A stretch of DNA of 64,000 nucleotides. It comes from Klebsiella huaxiensis (GTDB lineage: Bacteria; Pseudomonadota; Gammaproteobacteria; Enterobacterales; Enterobacteriaceae). The stretch is taken from NCBI RefSeq assembly GCF_003261575.2, contig NZ_CP036175.1, forward strand, positions 5,766,001-5,830,000. The letters are read 5' to 3'. Of the stretch, positions 16,504-25,011 are shown in pieces; position 1 is the stretch's first letter; every line of letters begins with the position of its first letter. Below the pieces are notes generated by a model. The model saw only the letters and a list, made by a program, of their open reading frames with translations, had not been told where the DNA came from and did no database searches. The position numbers and the translations under genes were made by a program.

Positions 16504-16976
16504 CAGCTTACGCAGGTCTTCCGCGAACTGGGCTATGAAGGGGCCTCAATGGCGGAAATCTGCGCCCGCGTCGGCGGCTCTAAGGCCACGCTGTATAACC
16601 ATTTTTCCTCAAAAGACGAGCTGTTTTTTGAGGTGATGTCGCGCCTGTGTGAAGAGGAATTCTCCGCAATGCTGGAGCGCGGCGACATTACGCTGTCGCT
16701 GAATCAGTTTGGTCAGCGCTTTTTGCACTTTATCTACTCTCCGGATGTGCAATCCAACCAGCAGCTGATCGCCGATTTTTATCTCTCGCCATGGAGAATG
16801 GTTTGCTGCACCGTGCCGATCCGCGCATTACAGCGCTGCACCTGAGCGCGTTGCTACAAGCGGAGCTAATGGACAGGTTCTTATTCTGCCAGCAAGAGAG
16901 CGTTGATGATGAGGAAGTGCGGCAGGTCACGGCGCGTGCCGTCGAGGTGTTTATGGCGGCTTACCTCCCGCGTTAA
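16489..16976 (+). pseudogene. TetR/AcrR-family regulator, truncated and frameshifted
   Basis: In frame from 16501 the text HQLTQVFRELGYEGASMAEI and then ARVGGSKATLYNHFSSKDEL is the recognition helix-turn-helix of a TetR regulator. The usual first helix and start codon are missing: a stop (TAA at 16486) lies just upstream. Near 16790 the frame shifts: the C-terminal part continues in another frame as MENGLLHRADPRITALHLSALL to MAAYLPR at 16976. Both faults make it nonfunctional. About 30-50 residues seem lost around the shift compared with intact relatives. It lies between a BIME and pepE. Confidence 0.75.
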
Positions 16977-17067
16977 GCTCATTCTAGCGTGAGCCACGTC
17001 AGCAAGCAGAATGATAAGCTGTGCTAACATCCGCAACCGACGAATCATCTGGCTGAATGGAGAAATG

Positions 17068-17757
17068 ATGGAACTGCTGTTATTAAGTAACTCAACGCTA
17101 CCGGGCAAAGCCTGGCTGGAACATGCGCTACCGACGATTGCCGGGCAGCTAAACGGCCGTCGCTCAGCGGTGTTTATTCCTTTCGCCGGGGTGACGCAAA
17201 CCTGGGACGATTACACTGCGAAAACAGCCGCCGTCTTTGGCCCAATGGGCGTGGCGGTCACAGGAATTCACAGCGTGGCTGACCCGGTGTCGGCGATTGA
17301 AAACGCAGAGATTGTTATCGTTGGCGGCGGCAATACTTTCCAGTTGCTCAAAGAGTGCCGCGAGCGCGGCCTGCTGGCACCGATGGTGGATGTGGTGAAG
17401 CGCGGCGCGCTGTATATCGGCTGGAGCGCGGGGGCTAACCTTGCCTGCCCGACCATCCGCACCACTAACGATATGCCGATTGTCGATCCTCAAGGCTTTG
17501 ATGCGCTGGGGCTGTTCCCGCTGCAAATTAACCCGCATTTCACCAACGCCCTACCGGAAGGCCATAAAGGCGAAACCCGTGAACAGCGCATTCGCGAGCT
17601 GCTGGTAGTCGCGCCAGAGCTGACGATTATCGGCTTGCCGGAAGGCAACTGGATTCAGGTGACACAGGGCCACGCTACCCTCGGCGGCCCGAACCCAACG
17701 CTGGTGTTCAGGGCTGGAGAAGAGGCGGTAACCCTTAATGCAGGGCATCGTTTCTGA
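17068..17757 (+). CDS. pepE: Peptidase E (alpha-aspartyl dipeptidase)
   Basis: A 229-residue S51 serine peptidase, nearly the same as E. coli PepE. The start MELLLLSNSTLPGKAW is set by homology and GGAGAA upstream. The nucleophile serine is in GWSAGANLACP near residue 120, and His in NPHFTNALP near residue 157 completes the site. It cleaves dipeptides with N-terminal aspartate in the cytoplasm. It stands alone between the TetR remnant and a BIME cluster. Confidence 0.97.
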   Translation: MELLLLSNSTLPGKAWLEHALPTIAGQLNGRRSAVFIPFAGVTQTWDDYTAKTAAVFGPMGVAVTGIHSVADPVSAIENAEIVIVGGGNTFQLLKECRERGLLAPMVDVVKRGALYIGWSAGANLACPTIRTTNDMPIVDPQGFDALGLFPLQINPHFTNALPEGHKGETREQRIRELLVVAPELTIIGLPEGNWIQVTQGHATLGGPNPTLVFRAGEEAVTLNAGHRF

Positions 17758-17772
17758 TCCCTTGATCTCACT

Positions 17773-17963
17773 TTCCCGGAGGCGGCGCTTGACGCGCCTT
17801 GTCCGGGCTACTCAACCCCAGACCGCACGGGCCTGTAGCCCCGTGTAAGGCTTCTGCCGCGACCCGGGGAATTTCCCGGAGGCGGCGCTTGACGCGCCTG
17901 TCCGGGCTACCCCACCCCAGACCGCACGGACCTGTAGCCCGGTCAGCGCAGCGCCACCGGGGA
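17773..17963. repeat. BIME cluster (about four REP units)
   Basis: The unit CCCGGAGGCGGCGCTTGACG appears twice on the plus strand (17774, 17874) and is paired each time with an opposed unit (CCTGTAGCCC at 17832 and 17932). The linker CCCCAGACCGCACGG is repeated too. It lies between the convergent pepE and yjbB. Confidence 0.9.
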
Positions 17964-17981
17964 TTTTTGCGACATCACCGG

Positions 17982-19613
17982 TTAATACTCGTCCCGCTCA
18001 TCGTCCTCATCCGGCTGCTCCATCACGCTATAGGCCACCGAGCAAAACAGCGAGTTCAGACGCTTCATGTCGCCCAGTAGCGCCAGATGCAGCGTACTGG
18101 TTTCAATACTTTGCACGTTTTGCTGATGCAGGCGGTCAACGTGGGCATGCGAATAGCGACGGTTTAAAATGCGAAAACGATGCTTACTACGTCGCAGACG
18201 ACGGGCACTCGGCACGTCACCGGAGAAAAAGACCGACATCGCCAGCTGTAGGTTACTCAGTAATTGATCGTACAGCCCATCGAGCTCCTTCAGCCCCTCC
18301 ATGGAGAAGGCGCGGCGCGCAGCCAGAGATTTATCGGCGATTTCACTACCCATTCTCTCGACAATGTCCGAAGCCTGTTCCAGGTTGAGCGCCATTTCAA
18401 TAATCTCCGCCCAGCGGCGGGATTCCTCTTCCGCCAGCTCCTCTTTCGGCATGCGCGCCAGATAGAGTTTAATCGCGGTATAAAGCACGTTGATGTCATC
18501 CGCCATCCGTCGCAGCTCTTTCTCCTCGCGCGACTCGCCGTGCATGATTTTGCGCAGACCTTCCAGCATCTGCTCCATCGCATCACCGATACGCAACGTT
18601 TCACGAGCGGCATTGGCCAGCGCCAGCGCGGGGGTATCCAGCGCCGAGGTATCCAGATGCTTCGGCTTCAGGCGCGCATCCAGCTCCGGCTCGTCGCGAA
18701 TCAAACGCTTACAGAGACGGGCCATTGGCTCAGCGAACGGCACCATGGCGATACAGCGGATCAGGTTGTAGAAGACGTGGAAGTAGATAACCAGCTCAGC
18801 TTCCGCTAGCGGCAGCTTATGCATCACCTCCGCCAGGACATGGACAAACGGCAGGATAATCAGGCTACCCACCAGCTTAAACAGCAAGCTGCCAAGCGCA
18901 ACGCGGCGCGCGGCGGCATTCGCTCCGCTGTTATTGAGCATCGCCAGCAGCCCGGAGCCGAGGTTAGCGCCAATCACCAGGCACAGCGCGACCGGAAACG
19001 AAATCACGCCGGTCGAGGTTAACGTGGCGGTCAGCAGCACTGCGGCCAGGCTTGAATAGCTGATGATCGCAAATACCGCGCCAATCAGCGCATCCAGCAT
19101 AATATCGCCGGTCAGCGAGGCGAAAATCACCTGCACGCCATTGGCCTGGGTGATGGGATGCACCGCCTGTACGATCAGCTCCAGCGCCAGCAGAATCAAT
19201 CCAAGGCCAATCCCCACGCGCCCAAGCTGGCCCGCGCGCGTTTGCTTACGCCCAAGGAAGAAAATCACGCCGATAAAAATCAGCAGCGGCGAAAGCCATG
19301 ACAGATCGAAGGTCAGCACCCTCGCCATCAGCGCGGTGCCGACATCAGCACCCAGCACAATTACCAGCGCGGGGGCCAGCGCCACCAGGTCCTGAGAGAC
19401 AAACGAGGTCACCAGCATGGTGGTGGCGTTGCTGCTCTGGACCAGCGCGGTGACGCCAATGCCCGCACAGAAGGCGAGCGGCTTTTTCTCCACGCTGCTG
19501 CTCAGAACGCTTCGCAGGCGTGCACCGTAGACGCGCATCACGCCGGTGCGAACAATATGGGTGCCCCACACCAGCAAGGCGACGGCAGAAAGCAGGTGTA
19601 GCAGAGTTAACAC
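17982..19613 (-). CDS. yjbB: Na/Pi-cotransporter family protein YjbB
   Basis: A 543-residue inner-membrane protein. The N-terminal 310 residues hold two Na/Pi cotransporter repeats, each with the QSSNATT-type motif (ALVQSSNATTMLVTSF near residue 57; ISYSSLAAVLLTATL near 188). The C-terminal 200 residues are a PhoU-like helical region. E. coli YjbB can export phosphate when over-produced. An ERIC element lies directly upstream. Confidence 0.94.
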   Translation of the reverse strand: MLTLLHLLSAVALLVWGTHIVRTGVMRVYGARLRSVLSSSVEKKPLAFCAGIGVTALVQSSNATTMLVTSFVSQDLVALAPALVIVLGADVGTALMARVLTFDLSWLSPLLIFIGVIFFLGRKQTRAGQLGRVGIGLGLILLALELIVQAVHPITQANGVQVIFASLTGDIMLDALIGAVFAIISYSSLAAVLLTATLTSTGVISFPVALCLVIGANLGSGLLAMLNNSGANAAARRVALGSLLFKLVGSLIILPFVHVLAEVMHKLPLAEAELVIYFHVFYNLIRCIAMVPFAEPMARLCKRLIRDEPELDARLKPKHLDTSALDTPALALANAARETLRIGDAMEQMLEGLRKIMHGESREEKELRRMADDINVLYTAIKLYLARMPKEELAEEESRRWAEIIEMALNLEQASDIVERMGSEIADKSLAARRAFSMEGLKELDGLYDQLLSNLQLAMSVFFSGDVPSARRLRRSKHRFRILNRRYSHAHVDRLHQQNVQSIETSTLHLALLGDMKRLNSLFCSVAYSVMEQPDEDDERDEY

Positions 19614-19634
19614 GGAATCAGCTTCTCCTTATAT

Positions 19635-19763
19635 TTATACACTTTATCCTTCAAGCTGCCTCTTTGTTGGCTGCACCAGCTCACTCCAGTCACTTACTTG
19701 AGTAAGCTCCTGGAGATTCACCGGTTTGCCGCCTCGACGCATCTCGAATGACTGCGTGTAGAC
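19635..19763. repeat. ERIC element between metH and yjbB
   Basis: A full-length copy, reversed: CACTTTATCCTTCAAGCTGC, CTCTTTGTTGGCTGCACC, CACTCCAGTCACTTACTTGA, CTCCTGGAGATTCACC and GCCGCCTCGACGCATCTCGA follow in order. It is about 129 bases, close to the usual 127. Confidence 0.93.
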
Positions 19764-19821
19764 ACTTTTCCCGAGAGGTCACAGCCTTCTTTCAGTATAA
19801 GGGTTTAAACACAATAAAGAG

Positions 19822-19846
19822 ACAGGGCGCTCATTGAGTGCCCTGT
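19822..19846 (-). terminator. metH terminator
   Basis: On the minus strand ACAGGGCACTCAATGAGCGC then CCTGT forms a 7-bp ACAGGGC/GCCCTGT stem, followed by CTCTTTATT. It lies 30-55 bases after the metH stop. The T-run is weak. Confidence 0.65.
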
Positions 19847-19877
19847 TAGTTGTAAGGAAAGATAACTGATTGCCGAA

Positions 19878-22800
19878 TCAGTCGGCGTCATATCCCAAAT
19901 TCGGCGCTAACCAGCGTTCAACTTCCGCCACGCTCATCCCTTTACGCAACGCGTAGTCTTCCACCTGATCGCGCTGGATTTGCGCTACCGCGAAGTACTT
20001 GCTGTCCGGGTGGCTAAAGTACCAGCCGGAGACCGAGGCACCGGGCCACATGGCGAAGGATTCGGTCAGCTTCATGCCGGTGTGTTTTTCCACTTCCAGC
20101 AGCTCCCAGATGGTCGCCTTTTCGGTGTGCTCCGGGCAGGCAGGATAACCGGGCGCCGGGCGGATCCCCTGGTAGTTTTCGCGGATCAGCTCCTCGTTGC
20201 TGAGGTTCTCGTTCGCCGCGTAGCCCCAGTACACTTTACGCACCCGCTCATGCAGATATTCGGCAAAAGCTTCCGCCAGACGGTCGGCAATCGCCTTCAC
20301 CATGATCTTGTTATAGTCATCGTGCTGCGCCTCGTAAGCATCGGCCAGCGCGTCCTCTTCAAGACCGCCAGTTACCGCGAACGCGCCGATGTAGTCCGCT
20401 TTCCCTGACAATTTCGGGGCGACAAAATCCGCCAGGCAGTAGTTAGCAAAGCCGACTTTCTCCGTTTGCTGGCGCAGATGACGCCCCACGTTCAGCACAT
20501 GGGTACGGGTTTCATCGCGATAGATTTCGACATCATCGCCAACGCGGTTTGCCGGGAACAACCCCACCACGCCGCGTGGATTAAGCGCTTTCTCAGCACT
20601 CAGCTTATCCAGCAGATCGTTAGCATCTTTGAACAGTCGCTGCGCCTCAACGCCGACCACTTCATCTTCCAGAATGCGCGGATATTTCCCGGCCAGCGAC
20701 CAGGTCATAAAGAACGGCGTCCAGTCGATATAGTTACGTAGGGTTTCGATACTGGCTTCAACCTCCTGCACGCCCAGACGATGGGCCACCGGCGGCGTAT
20801 AGTTTTCCCAGTCAAAGGCCAGATCGTTATCGCGCGCCGCCTCCAGCGTGACCGGCGGCGTACGCGGCTTTTTGCGCGCGTGCTGAATGCGCACGGTTTC
20901 ATACTCTTTACGGGTACGAGCAACGAAATCATCATGTTGGGTATCGGAGAGCAGCGAAGCCACCACACCTACGGTGCGTGAGGCGTTCTGAACGTAGACC
21001 GTCGGGCCGCTATAGTTTTGCTCGATCTTCACCGCCGTATGCGCTTTCGAAGTCGTCGCGCCGCCGATCAGCAGCGGAATGGTAAAGCCCTGGCGTTCCA
21101 TCTCTTTCGCCACGTTGACCATTTCGTCCAGCGACGGAGTAATCAGTCCGGAAAGGCCTATCAGATCCGCATTCACTTCTCTCGCCGTTCTGAGGATTTT
21201 CTCTGCCGGTACCATCACCCCAAGATCGACGATTTCGTAGTTGTTACATTGCAGCACCACGCCAACGATATTTTTACCGATGTCATGAACGTCGCCCTTC
21301 ACGGTCGCAATGACCATCTTGCCGTTGCTGGAGCCTTTCTCTTTGCTGGCTTCGATATACGGTTCGAGATACGCCACCGCCTGCTTCATCACGCGGGCAG
21401 ATTTCACCACCTGCGGCAGGAACATTTTCCCTTCACCAAACAGATCGCCGACTACGTTCATGCCGTCCATCAGCGGGCCTTCAATCACTTCAATCGGGCG
21501 CGCGGCCTGCTGACGAGCTTCTTCGGTATCCAGCTCGATAAATTCGGTAATGCCTTTGACCAGCGAATATTCGAGACGCTTTTTCACTTCCCACGAACGC
21601 CATTCAGCCTGCTGGATGTTGGCACTTTCGTCGGCTTTGCTACCGCGATATTCCTCCGCCAGATCCAGCAGACGTTCAGTGCCATCATCGCGGCGGTTCA
21701 GAATCACATCTTCAACCGCATCGCGCAGCTCGGCGGGCAGGTCGTCGTAAATCGCCAGCTGACCGGCGTTGACGATGCCCATGTCCATGCCATTACGGAT
21801 AGCGTAATAGAGGAACACCGCGTGGATCGCTTCGCGCACCGGGTCGTTGCCGCGGAACGAGAAAGAGACGTTGGAGACGCCGCCGGAAATTAGCGCATGC
21901 GGCAGCTCACGTTTGATGTCTTCACAGGCACCGATAAAGTCCTGGGCGTAGTTGTTGTGCTCTTCAATGCCGGTCGCCACGGCGAAAATATTCGGGTCAA
22001 AAATGATGTCTTCCGGCGGGAAGCCCACTTCTTCGGTGAGAATCTTGTACGCCCGGCGGCAAATCTCAATTTTGCGTGCTCGGGTATCGGCCTGGCCCTG
22101 TTCATCAAAGGCCATCACCACCACGGCGGCACCGTAGCGGCGCACCTTTTTGGCATGGTGGATAAACGGCTCAACGCCCTCTTTCATCGAGATGGAGTTG
22201 ACGATGCCTTTGCCCTGAATGCACTTCAGCCCTTTCTCGATGACGTCCCATTTCGAGGAGTCGATCATAATCGGCACGCGGGCAATATCCGGCTCACCGG
22301 CGATCAGATTGAGGAATCGCACCATCGCCGCTTCGGCGTCGAGCATGCCTTCATCCATGTTGATATCGATAATCTGCGCGCCGCTTTCCACCTGCTGGCG
22401 GGCAACGTCCAGCGCTTCGTTGTATTTTTCTTCTTTAATCAGGCGCTTAAATTTTGCCGAGCCGGTCACGTTGGTACGCTCGCCAACGTTCACAAACAGG
22501 CTGTCATCACCGATATTCAGCGGCTCAAGGCCTGCGAGACGGCAGGCAACCGGCAGCTCCGGCAACTGGCGCGGCGTCAGCCCTTCAACGGCGCGGCTCA
22601 TGGCGGCGATATGTTCCGGTGTGGTGCCGCAGCAGCCGCCAACGATATTCAGGAAGCCAGCCTCAGCCCATTCACGGATTTGCGCCGCCATATTGTCGGC
22701 ATCCAGGTCGTATTCACCAAAGGCGTTCGGCAGCCCGGCGTTCGGGTGCGCGGTGACGTAGCATTCGGCAATGCGCGACAGCTCCTGCACGTACTGACGC

Positions 22801-23561
22801 AGTTCATCCGGGCCTAACGCACAGTTGAGTCCAAAGGTCAGCGCATCGGCGTGGCGCAGCGAGTTATAGAAAGCTTCGGTGGTCTGACCGGAAAGCGTAC
22901 GCCCGGAGGCGTCGGTGATGGTGCCGGAAATCATAATCGGCAGATCCACGCCCAGCGCTTCAAACTCTTCCTTCACCGCAAAAATCGCCGCTTTGGCGTT
23001 AAGGGTATCGAAGACGGTTTCAATCAGGATCAGGTCACTGCCGCCCTCCACCAGCGCTTTGGTGGATTCGCGATAGGCCGCCACCAGCCCATCGAAAGTG
23101 ATATTGCGAAAGGCCGGGTCGTTGACGTCCGGGGAAATAGACGCGGTGCGGTTCGTCGGGCCGAGTACGCCTGCGACATAGCGCGGTTTTTCCGGCGTGC
23201 GGGCGGTCCAGGCATCGGCGCTGGCGCGGGCCAGCTTCGCCGCCGCAAAGTTGATCTCCGCCGACAGGGATTCCATCTGGTAATCCGCCATCGCGATGGT
23301 CGTCGAGTTAAAGGTATTGGTTTCAATGATATCCGCCCCGGCCGCAAAGTAGGCATCGTGGATCGCGGTTATCACCTCAGGCTTGCTGAGAACCAGCAGG
23401 TCGTTGTTGCCCTTCAGATCGCACGGCCAGTCGGCAAAGCGATCGCCACGAAAGTCCTGCTCGCTCAGACGATAGCTCTGGATCATGGTACCCATGCCTC
23501 CGTCCAGAACCAAAATACGTTCTTTTAACTGCTGATGCAGTTGCTCAACTTTGCTGCTCAC
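19878..23561 (-). CDS. metH: Cobalamin-dependent methionine synthase
   Basis: A protein of 1227 residues from a GTG start at 23561 (MSSKVEQLHQQLKERILVLD), the same length as E. coli MetH; a TTG five codons upstream is less likely. Domains in order: homocysteine-binding with zinc cysteines in NCALGP (about 247) and GGCCGT (about 310), pterin/methyl-THF binding (about 350-650), cobalamin domain with DVHDIGKNIV (histidine ligand about 759), and the C-terminal reactivation domain that binds S-adenosylmethionine (RPAPGYPACPEH near 1134). It moves methyl from methyl-THF to homocysteine. It is divergent from iclR, as in E. coli. Confidence 0.98.
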   Translation of the reverse strand: MSSKVEQLHQQLKERILVLDGGMGTMIQSYRLSEQDFRGDRFADWPCDLKGNNDLLVLSKPEVITAIHDAYFAAGADIIETNTFNSTTIAMADYQMESLSAEINFAAAKLARASADAWTARTPEKPRYVAGVLGPTNRTASISPDVNDPAFRNITFDGLVAAYRESTKALVEGGSDLILIETVFDTLNAKAAIFAVKEEFEALGVDLPIMISGTITDASGRTLSGQTTEAFYNSLRHADALTFGLNCALGPDELRQYVQELSRIAECYVTAHPNAGLPNAFGEYDLDADNMAAQIREWAEAGFLNIVGGCCGTTPEHIAAMSRAVEGLTPRQLPELPVACRLAGLEPLNIGDDSLFVNVGERTNVTGSAKFKRLIKEEKYNEALDVARQQVESGAQIIDINMDEGMLDAEAAMVRFLNLIAGEPDIARVPIMIDSSKWDVIEKGLKCIQGKGIVNSISMKEGVEPFIHHAKKVRRYGAAVVVMAFDEQGQADTRARKIEICRRAYKILTEEVGFPPEDIIFDPNIFAVATGIEEHNNYAQDFIGACEDIKRELPHALISGGVSNVSFSFRGNDPVREAIHAVFLYYAIRNGMDMGIVNAGQLAIYDDLPAELRDAVEDVILNRRDDGTERLLDLAEEYRGSKADESANIQQAEWRSWEVKKRLEYSLVKGITEFIELDTEEARQQAARPIEVIEGPLMDGMNVVGDLFGEGKMFLPQVVKSARVMKQAVAYLEPYIEASKEKGSSNGKMVIATVKGDVHDIGKNIVGVVLQCNNYEIVDLGVMVPAEKILRTAREVNADLIGLSGLITPSLDEMVNVAKEMERQGFTIPLLIGGATTSKAHTAVKIEQNYSGPTVYVQNASRTVGVVASLLSDTQHDDFVARTRKEYETVRIQHARKKPRTPPVTLEAARDNDLAFDWENYTPPVAHRLGVQEVEASIETLRNYIDWTPFFMTWSLAGKYPRILEDEVVGVEAQRLFKDANDLLDKLSAEKALNPRGVVGLFPANRVGDDVEIYRDETRTHVLNVGRHLRQQTEKVGFANYCLADFVAPKLSGKADYIGAFAVTGGLEEDALADAYEAQHDDYNKIMVKAIADRLAEAFAEYLHERVRKVYWGYAANENLSNEELIRENYQGIRPAPGYPACPEHTEKATIWELLEVEKHTGMKLTESFAMWPGASVSGWYFSHPDSKYFAVAQIQRDQVEDYALRKGMSVAEVERWLAPNLGYDAD

Positions 23562-23718
23562 ACTCGCTCCCGACAACGCTCAATCAGACCGAAAAAACTC
23601 AACAGACCATACTGGCATAAACCAGGAGGGTGGAAAAGAAAACAACGGCAACATGAGACATGTTCAGCTTCACTCATCCGATCAGTCGGGTAGTGATTGC
23701 ATTATCGCCAAATAAAAC

Positions 23719-23733
23719 GAAAATAATTTCCAC
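23719..23733 (+). promoter_or_regulatory. IclR autoregulatory operator
   Basis: GAAAATAATTTCCAC resembles the IclR site TGGAAATnATTTCCA and sits 22 bases before the iclR start, as the known E. coli autoregulatory site does. Confidence 0.75.
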
Positions 23734-23755
23734 GATACAGAAAAAGGAGTCCGCG

Positions 23756-24583
23756 ATGGCTACCCCCGTTCCTGCAAAACGCGGCAGAAAACCTGCCTCT
23801 CCAGCAGCCACTCCGGCTGGTGGACAAGTTCAGTCCCTGACACGTGGCCTGAAGCTACTCGAATGGATTTCTGAATCTCACGGCAGCGTCGCGCTGACCG
23901 AGCTGGCCCAGCAGGCCGGTTTGCCTAATTCGACCACTCACCGCCTGCTGACCACCATGCAGCAGTTGGGTTTTGTTCGTCAGGTTGGCGAACTGGGGCA
24001 CTGGTCGGTGGGGGCGCATGCTTTTGTCGTCGGCAGTAGCTTCCTGCAAAGCCGCAATCTGCTGGCGATCGTCCATCCGATTCTGCGCCAGCTGATGGAA
24101 GACTCCGGCGAGACGGTGAACCTCGCGGTGCTGGACCAGGGCGACCATCAGGCGATTATCATCGACCAGGTACAGTGTACCCAGCTAATGCGTATGTCAG
24201 CGCCGATTGGCGGTAAGCTGCCAATGCACGCTTCCGGCGCGGGGAAAGCGTTTCTGTCGCAACTGAGTGAAGAGCAAGTGACCAGCCTGCTGCACCGTAA
24301 AGGCCTGCATGCTTATACTCACGCCACGCTGGTGTCGCCGGTGCATCTGAAAGAAGATTTGGCCCAGACGCGTAAACGCGGCTATTCGTTTGATGATGAA
24401 GAACACGCCCTTGGCCTGCGCTGTGTGGCATCGTGTATTTATGATGAACACCACGAGCCGTTCGCCGCGATTTCTATCTCCGGGCCGATTTCGCGCATTA
24501 CCGACGATCGCGTTACCGAACTGGGGGCGCTAGCGATTAAGGCGGCGAAAGAAGTGACGCTGGCATATGGAGGAGTGCGATAA
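23756..24583 (+). CDS. iclR: Acetate operon repressor IclR
   Basis: A 275-residue repressor from MATPVPAKRGRKPA, chosen because AAAAAGGAG lies just upstream and E. coli IclR starts there. The winged helix (about 25-90, with LTELAQQAGLPNSTTHRLL) binds DNA; the C-terminal domain (about 95-270) binds glyoxylate and pyruvate, which loosen and tighten repression. It controls aceBAK, whose operator is at about 29896-29925. It is followed without a gap by an ASCH-domain gene. Confidence 0.97.
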   Translation: MATPVPAKRGRKPASPAATPAGGQVQSLTRGLKLLEWISESHGSVALTELAQQAGLPNSTTHRLLTTMQQLGFVRQVGELGHWSVGAHAFVVGSSFLQSRNLLAIVHPILRQLMEDSGETVNLAVLDQGDHQAIIIDQVQCTQLMRMSAPIGGKLPMHASGAGKAFLSQLSEEQVTSLLHRKGLHAYTHATLVSPVHLKEDLAQTRKRGYSFDDEEHALGLRCVASCIYDEHHEPFAAISISGPISRITDDRVTELGALAIKAAKEVTLAYGGVR

Positions 24584-24997
24584 ATGAGCGATCTGAAATC
24601 ATACTGGCAGGATAAATACCCTTCCGCTTTCTGCTGGTCTTTCGGTGATTCACCGGAGCTCGCCGACGAGCTGGCAGCCCTGGTCGTCGCCGGGAAAAAG
24701 CGCGGCACCTGCGGCTCGCTTGCCAGCTATCAGCAAGAGCTGCTGCCCGTGACGCCTGGGGCATATCACATTGTGCTGGACGGCAAAGGTAAAGCAGTCT
24801 GTGTGATACGCACCCTGGCGCTCCGGCTGATCCGTTTCAATGAAATGAACGCGGAACTGGCTGCGCTGGAAGGCGAAGGTGATTTGAGCCTTGCTTACTG
24901 GCAATCTGCGCATCAGGCGTTTTTTGAGCGCGAAGGCACCTGGGCGCCGGATATGGAGCTGGTTTACGAAGAATTCGCCGTTATTGAGGTGGCCTGA
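24584..24997 (+). CDS. ASCH domain protein
   Basis: A 137-residue protein with the ASCH fold: AGKKRGTCGSL near residue 32-42 holds the conserved GxK pattern, and the C-terminal WAPDMELVYEEFAVIE is typical. ASCH proteins are related to PUA domains and are thought to bind RNA; some hydrolyse modified nucleosides such as N4-acetylcytidine. Its ATG directly follows the iclR stop (TAA-ATG), so it is probably co-transcribed with iclR. It is not part of the E. coli K-12 locus, where arpA lies. It converges on aceK. Confidence 0.8.
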   Translation: MSDLKSYWQDKYPSAFCWSFGDSPELADELAALVVAGKKRGTCGSLASYQQELLPVTPGAYHIVLDGKGKAVCVIRTLALRLIRFNEMNAELAALEGEGDLSLAYWQSAHQAFFEREGTWAPDMELVYEEFAVIEVA

Positions 24998-25011
24998 ACC
25001 AGGCCATTTAC

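Noticed and set aside
21018..22817. Two long open frames opposite metH
   Set aside because: Antisense shadows of metH; His/Arg/Phe-rich, no recognisable family.
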